A stretch of DNA of 64,000 nt from Nocardioides daphniae (GCF_004777465.1 NZ_CP038462.1:1178001-1242000); one strand, 5' to 3'. Counted from the first letter of the stretch, positions 30,587 to 39,386 are shown. The notes: generated from the letters alone by a model not told the origin. A program made the numbers and translations.

Positions 30587-30614
30587 TGAACAGTGGTCAG
30601 GTGAACGGCGTTCA
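30587..30614. promoter_or_regulatory. Two tandem BioQ-type boxes
   Basis: TGAAC-AGT-GGTCA (30587-30599, one mismatch) and TGAAC-GGC-GTTCA (30602-30614, perfect) match the 13-bp palindrome TGAAC-N3-GTTCA reported for BioQ in corynebacteria and mycobacteria. They lie in the divergent gap between bioY and the TetR gene, where one regulator could control both directions. Confidence 0.75.
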
Positions 30615-30700
30615 GGTTATGGTTGGCCCCGCGTCGCGTCAACCGGTTCGCCACTGAATCGTCGATGTGACTCGCGCCACGCACCCAGCCCCGGCCCAGC

Positions 30701-31279
30701 ATGGAGGTCCCGTTGCGTCACCACCGCTCCGACGTCGTCGAGCACGCCATCGCCGTGCTCGACTCCTACGGCCTGGCCGACCTGACGATGCGCCGCCTCG
30801 CCGCCGAGCTCGACGTGCGGCCCAGTGCGCTCTACCACCACTTCGCCAACAAGCAGACGCTGCTCGCTGCCGTGGCCGACGAACTGCTGACGCGCGGCCT
30901 GCGACCGCTGGACGCGGGGGAGTGGGACGCCCGCCTCACCCAGGCCGCGAGCCAGCTGCGCGACGCCCTGCTCGCCTGGCGTGACGGCGCCGAGCTGGTG
31001 GCCACCGTGCACGCCTTCGGCCTCGGTGGGCAGGCAGCGTACGACCACGTCGCGCAGGCGCTCGAGGGCAGCGGCCTCGACGAGCAGTGGCGAGCCACCG
31101 CAGCCCGCACGGTGCTGCACCTGGTCTTCGGCCACGCGACCGCCGAGCAGACCCAGGTGCAGGCCAGCAGCGCCGGCGCCATTGACGCCGAGCCGGGTGG
31201 GGTCGACGACTTCGCCGACGGGCTCTCGCTGGTGGTGGCCGGGATCCGTGCCGAGGTGCAGTCGCGCCACACGCCCTGA
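30701..31279 (+). CDS. bioQ: TetR-family regulator, probable BioQ
   Basis: A 192-residue TetR protein. The N-terminal helix-turn-helix reads 'DLTMRRLAAELDVRPSALYHHFANKQTLL' in two parts (residues about 28-55). The C-terminal ligand domain is of the TetR_C type. BioQ identity rests on context: it is divergent from bioYMN with two BioQ-type boxes between. BioQ represses biotin genes and itself. ATG 30701 is given; TTG at 30713 has a better ribosome site (GGAGGT) and would give M-R-H-H-R-S. The gene ends 15 bp from the convergent pentapeptide gene. Confidence 0.78.
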   Translation: MEVPLRHHRSDVVEHAIAVLDSYGLADLTMRRLAAELDVRPSALYHHFANKQTLLAAVADELLTRGLRPLDAGEWDARLTQAASQLRDALLAWRDGAELVATVHAFGLGGQAAYDHVAQALEGSGLDEQWRATAARTVLHLVFGHATAEQTQVQASSAGAIDAEPGGVDDFADGLSLVVAGIRAEVQSRHTP

Positions 31280-31294
31280 CGAGCGGCTGAAAGG

Positions 31295-31915
31295 TCAGTA
31301 CGACGCGTCGACGACCGCGCCGTGCTGCTCGGCCAGGCGAACGGCTCCAGCCAGGCCGACGGCGGTGCGGTCGAGCCGCGCCGCCCGCAGGTCGACCCCC
31401 TCGAGGGTCGCGCCGCGCAGGTCTGCCTCGCGCAGGTCGGTCTCCCGCAGGGTGGCGTGGCTGAGGTCGCAGCCGCTGAGGTCAGCCTTGGCCAGGGTGG
31501 CCATCGACAGGTCGGCGTCGCGCAGATCCAGCCCCGCGAGCCGTACGCCGGCGAGGTTCGCGCCGCGCAGCACCACCCCGCGCCAGCTCCCGCCGAGGAT
31601 CTTGACGGGCCGCATCGTGCACTCGTCGAAGGTCGAGCCCGCCACCTTGCACCCGTCGAATGTGGCGTCGAAGAGGTTGCAGCGGCGGAGCTCGCAGGCG
31701 ACGAAGGCGCTCGCCACGTGGCTGGACGCGTTGAAGCGGCAGCCGTCGAAGACGCAGTTCTCGAACGTGGTGCCGCGCGTGGTGACCTCGCTGAGGTCGA
31801 CCCGGCTGAAGGTGCAGTCGACGAACCGCAGGCCCGACAGGTCGTCGCCGTACCAGTCCTCGTCGCGGTAGGTCAGACCCTTGGTCTCCGAACCCCTTGC
31901 GCTCTCCTCGCTCAC
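31295..31915 (-). CDS. Pentapeptide-repeat protein
   Basis: A 206-residue protein in which most of residues 25-190 follows the A(D/N)LXX five-residue pattern (for example 'DLRDADLSMATLAKADLSG'), interrupted once near the middle. Such proteins form a right-handed quadrilateral beta-helix. Some (MfpA, Qnr) mimic DNA and protect gyrase; I cannot say whether this one does. A GTG start at 31915 overlaps the stop of the 2H phosphoesterase by 4 bp, so the two form a leftward operon. Confidence 0.88.
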   Translation of the reverse strand: MSEESARGSETKGLTYRDEDWYGDDLSGLRFVDCTFSRVDLSEVTTRGTTFENCVFDGCRFNASSHVASAFVACELRRCNLFDATFDGCKVAGSTFDECTMRPVKILGGSWRGVVLRGANLAGVRLAGLDLRDADLSMATLAKADLSGCDLSHATLRETDLREADLRGATLEGVDLRAARLDRTAVGLAGAVRLAEQHGAVVDASY

Positions 31916-32474
31916 GCGGTCACCGTACCGAGCGGCCAGCGACGTACGAGGTGGCATCGACCGGCCTCGTACCAGGCCAGGTCGAGCCACTCCGCGCGTG
32001 CCTTCACCGGCACCGTGTCGCCGAGCAGGGCCTGCGTCGATGTCTCGGTGACGTCGCCGTGCGCCAGGTCGAGGGTGAGGTGCGGCGCCGGCGGGAACTC
32101 GCCGCCGTAGGGCGGGAAGTCGGGGAAGGCCTCCATCAGCAGCTGCGTCAACCGGTTGAAGCCGTCGGCGGGCTCGGGGACCAGGTGGATGATCCCGGTG
32201 GGGAAGGTGGCGAGGCGTTCCAGTGCGTAGTCGAACGGCTCCACCTGGCGGCGATCGCCGCGACCGTCGTCTCGGTCTCCGCGTCCAACGCGTCGACGAA
32301 GGGGCCCAGCGCGGTGACGTGTGCGTGGGTGAAGGCCGGGTCGGTCGAGACGTAGTCGGTGTCGTAGAAGGCGGTGCGCTCGCGGACCCACTCCTCCAGC
32401 GGCGGCACCGGGACCTGCAGGACGCTGTGCCCGGGGTGACGGGCGGGCGTGGCGTGGGCGTCGGGCTGGTTCAC
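31912..32474 (-). CDS. 2H phosphoesterase (2'-5' RNA ligase-like), frameshifted
   Basis: About 187 residues. Two H-x-T/S-type motifs, 'HAHVTALGP' (residues about 49-57) and 'HLTLDLAHG' (about 133-141), mark the two-histidine phosphoesterase fold of the LigT/2'-5' RNA ligase superfamily. These cleave cyclic phosphodiesters or act on RNA ends. One base is missing near 32247 (A-A-R/V-E-P-F-D-Y), between the motifs; both halves are clear. Start GTG 32474. It is cotranscribed with the pentapeptide-repeat gene; a functional link is unproven. Confidence 0.8.
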
Positions 32475-32601
32475 GGGCTCTCCTGGTCGGGGGGAGGTGA
32501 TCGTTGCACGCGCCCCCGACGATTTCGCCGCCGCACCACGTCACCCTCAGCATGGACGCTCGACCTCCGACCGGGCGGAGGTCCTTCTCGTGGAGGTACT
32601 C

Positions 32602-33381
32602 ATGCGCGTCGTCGTCGTCGCACTGCTCGCCGGGCTGCTGCTCGTGGGTCCGCCCGCGCAGGCCGCGCCACCGGCTGCCGTCAAGGTGAGCGTGAGCGCG
32701 TCCACGACCAAGGCCACCACCGGTTCCGCGCTGCGCTTCTCGGGCAAGGTCGGGGGCCGGTCGGCAGGCGCCGTCGTCGCCGTCGAGCGGCGTACGCAGC
32801 GGGGATGGGTCGTGGTGCGGACCGGGAAGGTCACCGCGGGCAAGAAGTACGTCGTACGCACGACCGTGCGCCAGGGCGCCACGCGCTACCGGGTCAAGGT
32901 CCGCCGCACCGCCCGGATCAAGGCCTCGGTCTCGCGCGTGGTGACCGTCCGAGGGGTCCGGGCCTCGGCTCCTGCCCCCGCCCCTTCGCCCAGTCCGTCG
33001 CCCAGTCCGTCGCCGGTCAGCCCCGAGGTGGCGTTGATCCTCCAGGAGACCAACGCCTTCCGGGCGCAGCACCAGCTCAAGCCACTGACCCTCTCGGCGC
33101 CGATCTCCGAGGTCGCGCAGCGGTGGAGCCAGACGATGGCGAGCACGGGCACGTTCGCCCACAACCCGTCGTACGCGTCGCAGATCCCGAAGGGGTGGAC
33201 GCGCGCCGCGGAGAACATCGCCGCTGGCTACGCGGTCGACGCCGTGGTCGACGGGTGGATCAACAGCCCCGGCCACCGCGCCAACCTGCTCGGCGATTTC
33301 ACCCACATCGGGATCGGCTACGTCTCGGCGCCGGGCACGCCGTACACGCGCTACTTCACGCAGAACTTCGCGAAGTACTGA
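32602..33381 (+). CDS. Secreted CAP-domain (SCP/PR1) protein
   Basis: A 259-residue exported protein. The signal peptide 'MRVVVVALLAGLLLVGPPAQA' precedes a beta-rich Ig-like region of about 95 residues and a Pro-Ser linker. The C-terminal CAP domain has 'ILQETNAFRAQHQLKPL', 'RWSQTMASTGTFAHNP', 'AENIAAGY' and 'WINSPGHRANLL', and the His/Glu CAP pocket residues are present. Function of bacterial CAP proteins is mostly unknown. ATG 32602 has GGAGG 5 bp upstream. Its end overlaps the convergent next gene by 26 bp. Confidence 0.88.
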   Translation: MRVVVVALLAGLLLVGPPAQAAPPAAVKVSVSASTTKATTGSALRFSGKVGGRSAGAVVAVERRTQRGWVVVRTGKVTAGKKYVVRTTVRQGATRYRVKVRRTARIKASVSRVVTVRGVRASAPAPAPSPSPSPSPSPVSPEVALILQETNAFRAQHQLKPLTLSAPISEVAQRWSQTMASTGTFAHNPSYASQIPKGWTRAAENIAAGYAVDAVVDGWINSPGHRANLLGDFTHIGIGYVSAPGTPYTRYFTQNFAKY

Positions 33382-34267
33382 CCAGCGTCGGAGCGGCGAC
33401 CTCGAGGAGCCGCTCCACCTCGGCCAGCAGCCGAGCTCGCAGGGGAGCGGACCGCTCGGTGTAGTCGCGCTGCGCGGCGACGTACTCCGCCTTGCCCTCG
33501 GGTGTCTCGATCCGCACCGGCGTGAACTCCTCGTCGTCGAGCCACAGCCCGGTGAGGTCGTAGGGCGCCGCGCGCATGTCGAGGATCCGGATGTCGCGCG
33601 CGAGCTCGAAGCAGTCGGCCACCAGGTCGGAGCTGATCATCGGGCTGAGCCGGAAGGCGTGCTTATAGAGGTCCATCGAGGCGTGCAGGCAGCCCGGCTG
33701 CTCGAACTCCGGCCGGTCGTCCTGCCCTGGGTCCAGCGTGTTGAGCGGCTTCGCCGGGGGAGTGAAGAAGCGGTAGGCGTCGAAGTGTGAGCAGGCGATC
33801 CGGTGCGACTCGACGACCTCGTCGGTGGCCGCGCCGCCCAGCCGCAGCGGCCACGCCGCGTGACGGGTCTTGTCCTGCTCGAGCCGGTAGACCATCGCCC
33901 ACTCGTGCAGCCCGAAGCAGCCGAAGTGCGGGGCGCGGTCGAGCGTGGCGCGCAGCAGTCGCCGCAGCGCGGTGAGCAGGACCTGCTGGCTCTCGACGTA
34001 CGACGCGGGCACGTGCGCGACGCCGTCGACGACCTCGTAGCCCTTGAGGGATGCGTACGCCTCGGCCTGCGCCATGCCGGTGCCGAAGCCGGGGTGCCAC
34101 TTCCGCAGGGCGCCCGGCTTCTGGGAGTAGTAGACGAAGAGGAAGTCGTGCACCGGGTGCTTGGTGCGGTGCGTACGCCGTGCCAGGTGCGCGTCGAGGA
34201 AGGGCGCGAGGCGGGCGTCGTGCGCTGTGGCACGCGCCTGCCAGTCGTCGGGTTCCAGCACTCGCAC
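33356..34267 (-). CDS. Conserved actinobacterial protein, '3-methyladenine DNA glycosylase'-labelled family
   Basis: A 303-residue soluble protein. It has conserved-looking blocks 'HPVHDFLFVYYSQKPGALRKWHPGFG' (in parts, residues about 33-58), 'FGCFGLHEWAMVY' and 'LLDMRAAPYDL'-like text near the C terminus. As I remember, similar actinobacterial proteins are often auto-labelled 3-methyladenine DNA glycosylase. I see no helix-hairpin-helix or known glycosylase motif to support that, so I treat function as unknown. GTG 34267 is the first in-frame start with a sensible N terminus. Convergent overlap of 26 bp with the CAP gene. Confidence 0.7.
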   Translation of the reverse strand: MRVLEPDDWQARATAHDARLAPFLDAHLARRTHRTKHPVHDFLFVYYSQKPGALRKWHPGFGTGMAQAEAYASLKGYEVVDGVAHVPASYVESQQVLLTALRRLLRATLDRAPHFGCFGLHEWAMVYRLEQDKTRHAAWPLRLGGAATDEVVESHRIACSHFDAYRFFTPPAKPLNTLDPGQDDRPEFEQPGCLHASMDLYKHAFRLSPMISSDLVADCFELARDIRILDMRAAPYDLTGLWLDDEEFTPVRIETPEGKAEYVAAQRDYTERSAPLRARLLAEVERLLEVAAPTLVSTSRSSA

Positions 34268-34343
34268 GGGGCCACAGTAGTCGTCGGCGGGGGTGGCGGA
34301 CGAAGTTGAACGGGTGTGAGATACCCGATTCTGGGCCTGGTGT

Positions 34344-34366
34344 TCGAACACGCATTCGAATACTGT
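34344..34366 (+). promoter_or_regulatory. LexA-like box and -10 upstream of the second DUF222 gene
   Basis: TCGAACACGCATTCGA (34344-34359) differs from TCGAAC-N4-GTTCGA at one conserved base. TACTGT (34361-34366) directly after it fits a -10. The DUF222-HNH start is about 180 bp downstream. The other DUF222 gene in the window has the perfect box, which supports this one. Confidence 0.65.
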
Positions 34367-34537
34367 GGGTGTCAGGTTCCTCCCAGGACACCGGGTCTCT
34401 CTCGAGGGGCAGCCGGAGACGGTGGGGCCAGTTGCGAGGGTGACGTGATCGTCCGGCAGGTCCGGGCCTCCAGGAGCAGCGAATGAGTGGGTGCCACGTG
34501 TGGTGGTGCTCGTCGTCGTTGTCGAGGAGGTGGGGCC

Positions 34538-35761
34538 GTGCATCCGGTGAACGCGGTGGCGGAGGCGATCAGTGCGTCGCTGAAGTCGGTGTGCGACGTG
34601 AACCCGACGTTCATGAGCGCCGACGAGAAGGCCTATGCACTGCTGTCGCTGCTGGAGGTCGAATCGCGCACCGCCGAGCTGCGGTTGCGAGTGATGGCCG
34701 CCGCGGGCGACGTGGCCGAGCGCGAGGGCTTCCGGTCGATCGCGACCTGGCTGGCCCACCACGGGCACGTACGTCGTGGCGACGCTGCCGCCGACCTTCG
34801 ACTGGCCGAGGCGTTGGACCGGGAGCGGCCGACGTTGGCGGCGGGAGTGCGTGAGGGTCGGGTGACCATCGCGCAGGCCCGGGTGATCGCAGCCGCGGTC
34901 GAGGAGCTCCCCGACCGGGTCGGGCGCGACGTCATCGAGGCCGCCGAGGCCAAACTCGTCGAGCTCGCCGCCGACCACGACCCCAGCGACCTGGCCAAGC
35001 TCGGCCGCCGGATCCTCGAGGTCGTCGACCCCGACCGGTTCGAGGACGAAGAAGCCCGCCGCCTGGCCGACGCCGAGAAGCACGCCAGCGAACGGCAACG
35101 CCTGCGGATGCGAGCCCTGGCGACGGCACCACCCGGATCACCGCAGTCGTGCCCGACGCCACCGCCGCCCGGCTGGGGACCTACCTGCACGCCTTCACCA
35201 ACCCACGCCTGGCCGACGGCGCGGTGCGGACCAATGCGGCCCCCAGGAGGACGAGAAGCCTGCGTTCGGGACGCGGATCACCCATCCCCGCCGCATGCTG
35301 AGGCCTTCACCCAGCTCCTGGAGACCCTCGACCCCACGCGCCTGCCCATCCACGGTGGCGACGCCACGCACGTCATGGTCACCATCCCGTTCGAGGCGTT
35401 GAAGCGCGACCTCGGTGTGGCCACGATCGACAACGCCACCCCCGGTGACGGGTTCGACACCATCACCGCCGCCCAAGCCCGACGGCTGGCCTGCACCGCC
35501 CGGATCATCCCCGCCGTCCTCGGCACCCACGGCGAACGCCGGGCCCTCGCCCTGCGCGACGGCACCTGCCGCGCCGAAGGCTGCACCATCCCCGGCACCT
35601 GGTCCGAAGCCCACCACCTCGTCCCCTGGTCCCACGACGGCACCACCAACCTCGACAACGCCGCGCTCCTCTGCAGCCGACACCACCACCGCGCCCACGA
35701 CACCGCGTACGACATGACGCGGCTCGCCTCCGGAGAGGTGCGCTTCCACCGGAGGCGGTGA
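34538..35761 (+). CDS. DUF222 / HNH endonuclease-domain protein, three frameshifts
   Basis: A second DUF222-HNH protein, about 408 residues when repaired. The DUF222 part ('ARVIAAAVEELPDRVGRDVIEAAEA' in pieces) fills the first 200 residues. The C-terminal HNH reads 'CRAEGCTIPGTWSEAHHLVPWS' and 'NLDNAALLCSRHHHRAHD', with the H-H dyad intact. Single-base losses near 35118, 35243 and 35302 put 35120-35300 out of frame, yet each segment reads cleanly in its own frame. It may be a decaying copy, but the error-rich assembly is the simpler cause. GTG 34538 follows AGGAGG by 7 bp. A LexA-like box lies upstream. Confidence 0.82.
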   Translation: MHPVNAVAEAISASLKSVCDVNPTFMSADEKAYALLSLLEVESRTAELRLRVMAAAGDVAEREGFRSIATWLAHHGHVRRGDAAADLRLAEALDRERPTLAAGVREGRVTIAQARVIAAAVEELPDRVGRDVIEAAEAKLVELAADHDPSDLAKLGRRILEVVDPDRFEDEEARRLADAEKHASERQRLRMRALATAPPGSPQSCPTPPPPGWGPTCTPSPTHAWPTARCGPMRPPGGREACVRDADHPSPPHAEAFTQLLETLDPTRLPIHGGDATHVMVTIPFEALKRDLGVATIDNATPGDGFDTITAAQARRLACTARIIPAVLGTHGERRALALRDGTCRAEGCTIPGTWSEAHHLVPWSHDGTTNLDNAALLCSRHHHRAHDTAYDMTRLASGEVRFHRRR

Positions 35762-35790
35762 CGGTGGTGCGAGCCGGATAGGGTTCGAGG

Positions 35791-36599
35791 GTGCGCATCG
35801 CGAGATTCACCACCGGCGAAGACCCATGTACGGCATCCTCACGGGAGAGCTCGACCAGTTCGGGCAACCCGACGAGGACGCCACGATCGTCGCCCTGGCG
35901 GGCGACCCCCTGTACGTCGGGGTCAAGGTCCTCGACCAGGAGTACAAGCTCGCCGACGTGCGGCTGCTCGCTCCGGTGCTGCCGCGCAGCAAGGTGGTCG
36001 GGATCGGCAAGAACTACGCCGCCCACGCCGCCGAGATGGGCAGTGAGCCGCCTGCTGAGCCGCTGATCTTCCTCAAGCCGAACACCTCCGTGATCGGCCC
36101 GGACGACCGCATCTTCTACCCGCCGCAGTCCGAGAACGTCCACTTCGAGGGCGAGCTCGCCGTCGTGATCGGCCGCATGTGCCGCGACGTCCCCGTCGAG
36201 CAGGCCACCGACGTGATCCACGGCTACACGATCGCCAACGACGTCACCGCGCGTGACCTCCAGGCCTCCGACGTCCAGTTCACCCGGGCGAAGTCCTTCG
36301 ACTCCTTCTGCCCGCTCGGGCCGTGGATCGAGACCGACCTCGACCCGCAGACCTTCATCGACGGCGTCGCCATCCAGACGTACCTCAACGGCGACCTCAT
36401 GCAGGACGGCACCACCGCCGACATGATCTTCGACGTGCCGAACCTGATCAGCTACGTCTCCTCGGTGATGACGCTGCTGCCCGGTGACGTCATCCTCACC
36501 GGCACCCCGTCGGGTGTCGGCCCCATGCAGGTCGGCGACGAGGTGGAGGTCTCGATCGCCGGTCTCGGAACCCTCACGAACAAGGTGGCCCAGCGCTGA
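35791..36599 (+). CDS. Fumarylacetoacetate hydrolase-family protein, frameshifted start
   Basis: About 269 residues. The FAH fold shows 'VVGIGKNYAAHAAEMG', 'FLKPNTSVIGPDD', the metal-binding Glu pair in 'VHFEGELAVVIGR' and 'TANDVTARDLQ'-like text, ending 'GTPSGVGPMQVGD'. The usual N terminus M-R-I-A-R-F-T-T-G-E-D-P is encoded from GTG 35791. It is separated from M-Y-G-I-L-T-G by one missing base near 35823, so callers would start late at 35826. Members hydrolyse or decarboxylate beta-keto acids; this position just before gltX is typical in actinobacteria. The stop overlaps gltX (ATGA). Confidence 0.88.
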
Positions 36600-38068
36600 T
36601 GAACACCCCGATCACCACCCCGGTCCGCGTCCGCATGGCGCCGAGCCCGACCGGCTCGCCCCACGTCGGCCTGGCCCGCACGGCTCTCTTCAACTGGGCC
36701 TTCGCGCGCCACCACGGCGGCACGTTCGTCTTCCGCATCGAGGACACCGACAAGGAGCGCAACACCGAGGAGTCCTACAACTCCCTGATCGAGGTCATGC
36801 AGTGGCTCGGCCTCGACTGGGACGAGGGCGTCGTCACCGGTGGCCCCTACGGCCCCTACCGCCAGTCCGAGCGCACCGAGATCTACGCCGACGTGCTCGC
36901 CCAGCTGCGCGACTCCTCGTACACCTACGACTGCTTCTGCACCAACGACGAGGTCACCGAGCGTCGCAAGGCCTCCGGCTCCAAGGTGATGGGCTACGAC
37001 GGCTTCTGCCGCGAGCTCACCCCTGAGCAGCGCGCCGCCTTCGAGGGTGAGGGCCGCAGCAGCGTCGTGCGTTTCCGGATGCCCGACGGCGAGGTGAAGT
37101 TCAACGACCTGGTCCGCGGCGAGATCGCCTTCCAGACCGAGTTCGTCCCCGACTTCGCCCTGGCCCGCGCCAACGGCGACCCGCTCTACACGCTGACGGC
37201 GCCCGTCGACGACGCCACGATGGAGATCACCCACGTGCTGCGCGGGGAGGACCTGCTCTCCTCCACGCCTCGCCAGATCGCCCTCTTCGAGGCGCTCAAG
37301 GCCATCGGCGTGGCCAAGTTCACCCCCGAGTTCGGCCACCTGCCCTACGTCATGGGTGAGGGCAACAAGAAGCTCTCGAAGCGCGACCCCGAGGCGCACC
37401 TGCTGGCCTACCGCGACCAGGGCTTCCTCCCCGAGGGCCTGCTCAACTACCTGGCGCTGCTCGGCTGGTCGATCGCGGCTGACCGCGACGTCTTCACCCT
37501 CGCCGAGCTCGTCGAGGCCTTCGACATCGCCGACGTGCAGGCCAACCCGGCCCGCTTCGACCTCAAGAAGGCCGAGGCGATCAACGCCGACCACATGCGC
37601 ATGCTCACCCTCGACGACCTCACCCACCGGGTGATCCCGTTCCTCAAGGCCGAGGGCGTCGTCTCCGACCCGGTCAACGACGCCGACGCGAAGATGCTCG
37701 AGCTGGCGATGCCGCTGGTCGCCGAGCGCATGAACAAGCTCACCGAGGCACCCGGCCTGCTGGCCTTCCTCTTCGTCGACGAGTCGGAGTTCCAGATCGT
37801 CGACGCGATCGACGAGGCCGGCCGCGAGGTCGTGCAGGTCTCGTACGACGCCCTCGACGCCCTGCACACCTGGTCGACGGCCGACATCGAGACGGCGCTG
37901 CGCGTGGCGCTCATCGACGGTATGGGCCTCAAGCCCCGCAAGGCCTTCGGGCCCGTACGCATCGCGGTCAGCGGCCGCAAGGTCTCGCCGCCGCTCTTCG
38001 AGTCCATCGAGCTGCTGGGGCGCGACCGTACGCTCGCCCGCCTGCGCCTCGCCCTCGACGCGGGCTGA
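36599..38068 (+). CDS. gltX: Glutamyl-tRNA synthetase
   Basis: A 489-residue class I aminoacyl-tRNA synthetase. The HIGH-type motif appears as 'APSPTGSPHVGLARTAL' (residues about 13-29) and the KMSKS loop as 'KKLSKRDPEAHLL' (about 257). 'FRIEDTDKERN' contacts the substrate. Full length and intact. The ATG overlaps the stop of the FAH-family gene by one base. Two tRNA-Glu genes and a tRNA-Gln lie 1-1.5 kb downstream. In actinobacteria lacking GlnRS this enzyme also charges tRNA-Gln for GatCAB; whether that holds here cannot be told from the window. Confidence 0.97.
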   Translation: MNTPITTPVRVRMAPSPTGSPHVGLARTALFNWAFARHHGGTFVFRIEDTDKERNTEESYNSLIEVMQWLGLDWDEGVVTGGPYGPYRQSERTEIYADVLAQLRDSSYTYDCFCTNDEVTERRKASGSKVMGYDGFCRELTPEQRAAFEGEGRSSVVRFRMPDGEVKFNDLVRGEIAFQTEFVPDFALARANGDPLYTLTAPVDDATMEITHVLRGEDLLSSTPRQIALFEALKAIGVAKFTPEFGHLPYVMGEGNKKLSKRDPEAHLLAYRDQGFLPEGLLNYLALLGWSIAADRDVFTLAELVEAFDIADVQANPARFDLKKAEAINADHMRMLTLDDLTHRVIPFLKAEGVVSDPVNDADAKMLELAMPLVAERMNKLTEAPGLLAFLFVDESEFQIVDAIDEAGREVVQVSYDALDALHTWSTADIETALRVALIDGMGLKPRKAFGPVRIAVSGRKVSPPLFESIELLGRDRTLARLRLALDAG

Positions 38069-38071
38069 CGC

Positions 38072-39121
38072 GTGGCCGGGGGAGTGATGCACGACGTGCC
38101 CCAGCCGCCGGTGCCCGCATCCCCGGCGCCGCCGGCGCCTGCGGACGTGGTCCTGGAGTACCACCAGCTCCACCGCGCCCGCGGTGGTCGTGCGTGGCGC
38201 TCGGTGGTCGGTGCCGTGCTGCTGGCGGGGCTGGGCTTCGGCCTGGTCCCGGTGCTGTGGATGTTCGTCTTCCTGGGCATCGGGACCGTGGTGGGCCGCG
38301 AGCCCGACCAGTTCCTCGACGAGGTCGTCAACCTCACCGACGTGACCCCGTGGGCACTCGCCTTCCTCGTCTTCACGCTCGTGTCGTTGATCCCGGTGAC
38401 CTGGGCGGTGACGCGCCTGATGCACGGGCTGCGCCTGGGCTGGGTCACCTCGGTCTTCGGCCGCATGCGGTGGAGGTACTTCGTGGTCTGCCTCGGCCTC
38501 TCCGTCGTCGCGCTCCTGGCGACCCTCGTGGTGGGCATGGTGACGCCCCAGGACGCCCTGGCCACCCCCGACTCCACGGGCCTCAACGAGTTCACGCGTA
38601 CGTCGTTGGCCTTCCTGGCGATCGTCGTGCTGGTCGTGCCCTTCCAGGCAGCGGGGGAGGAGTACTTCTTCCGCGGCTACCTGACGCAGGCGTGCGGCGG
38701 CCTCTTCAACTCGCTGTGGGTCTCCCGGGTCGTCGCGGTGGTCGTCCCGGCCGTCCTCTTCGCCCTGGCGCACGGTGCGCAGGACCCGCCGATCTTCGTC
38801 GACCGCCTGGCCTTCGGGCTGGTGGCCGGCGTCCTGGTGATCGCCACCGGTGGCCTCGAGGCGGCCATCGCGATGCACGTGCTCAACAACGTGCTGGCGT
38901 TCAGCCTGGCCCTCTTCTTCGGAGACATGTCCGGTGCGCTGGACCCTCGCGCGGGCTCCTGGTGGACCCTGCCGAGCACCCTCACGCAGTCGCTCGTCTA
39001 CCTCGCGCTGGCGTGGTGGACAGCCCGTCGGATGGGCCTCGCGAACTCGGTGTGGGGGGCCGTTTTGGCCCAGCCTCAGAGGCGCGTGTATGGTTCTTCA
39101 ACGAAGGCGCCCGCCGCCTGA
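38072..39121 (+). CDS. CPBP-family (CAAX/Abi) intramembrane metalloprotease
   Basis: A 349-residue protein with a Pro-rich N terminus, about eight helices and the CPBP motifs: 'AAGEEYFFRGYLTQ' (residues about 193-206), 'VVPAVLFALAHG' with the His, and 'AIAMHVLNNVLAF' with His and Asn. These form the glutamate-histidine catalytic site of Rce1-like proteases. In bacteria the targets vary (bacteriocin immunity, sigma-factor or membrane-protein processing). The start is uncertain: GTG 38072 as given, or ATG 38087 with GGGGGAG just before it. Its end overlaps the probable promoter of tRNA-Gln. Confidence 0.85.
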   Translation: MAGGVMHDVPQPPVPASPAPPAPADVVLEYHQLHRARGGRAWRSVVGAVLLAGLGFGLVPVLWMFVFLGIGTVVGREPDQFLDEVVNLTDVTPWALAFLVFTLVSLIPVTWAVTRLMHGLRLGWVTSVFGRMRWRYFVVCLGLSVVALLATLVVGMVTPQDALATPDSTGLNEFTRTSLAFLAIVVLVVPFQAAGEEYFFRGYLTQACGGLFNSLWVSRVVAVVVPAVLFALAHGAQDPPIFVDRLAFGLVAGVLVIATGGLEAAIAMHVLNNVLAFSLALFFGDMSGALDPRAGSWWTLPSTLTQSLVYLALAWWTARRMGLANSVWGAVLAQPQRRVYGSSTKAPAA

Positions 39122-39128
39122 AACACCT

Positions 39129-39200
39129 TGGGATATGGTGTAATTGGCAACACAGCTGATTCTGGTTCAGTCGTTCTAGGTTCGAGTCCTAGTATCCCAG
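39129..39200 (+). tRNA. tRNA-Gln (CTG)
   Basis: A 72-nt cloverleaf. The acceptor stem TGGGATA/TATCCCA (39129-39135 with 39193-39199) pairs fully. The anticodon loop TTCTGGT gives CTG, and the T arm carries GTTCGAGTC. The discriminator is G39200 and CCA is not encoded. Confidence 0.95.
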
Positions 39201-39227
39201 CGAAGTTCTGAGCGCACGCTCGTGAAC

Positions 39228-39256
39228 TTTGACGGAGGTCGGGTTTCGACTACGAT
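39228..39256 (+). promoter_or_regulatory. Promoter of the first tRNA-Glu gene
   Basis: TTTGAC (39228-39233), a 17-bp spacer and TACGAT (39251-39256) put the start about 5 bp before the tRNA. It is one of the best sigma-70-type promoters in the window. Confidence 0.65.
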
Positions 39257-39267
39257 CTCCAGCGCTT

Positions 39268-39340
39268 GCCCCGGTCGTCTAGCGGCCTAGGACGTCGCCC
39301 TCTCACGGCGGTAGCGTGGGTTCAAATCCCATCCGGGGTA
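39268..39340 (+). tRNA. tRNA-Glu (CTC), copy 1
   Basis: A 73-nt cloverleaf. The acceptor GCCCCGG pairs with CCGGGGT (one G-U), the anticodon loop CTCTCAC gives CTC, and the T arm reads GGGTTCAAATCCC. Discriminator A39340, no encoded CCA. Identical in sequence to the copy at 39509. Confidence 0.96.
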
Positions 39341-39344
39341 CAAA

Positions 39345-39386
39345 CGCCCGAAGGGCCCGGTCACCAGACCGGGCCCTTCGGCGTTT
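39345..39386 (+). terminator. Terminator after tRNA-Glu copy 1
   Basis: GAAGGGCCCGGTC (39350-39362) pairs with GACCGGGCCCTTC (39367-39379), extended by CGCC/GGCG and followed by TTT. Very stable. Confidence 0.88.

Noticed and set aside
34538..35761. DUF222-HNH gene as a true pseudogene
   Set aside because: Its three single-base losses match the error pattern seen in essential genes throughout the window, and each segment is otherwise conserved. Not excluded, only less likely.
36452..38878. 808-codon open frame on the minus strand opposite gltX and the CAAX protease gene
   Set aside because: Composition is Glu/Asp/Arg/His-rich with no recognisable domain. It is a shadow of GC-rich third positions of the genes on the other strand.
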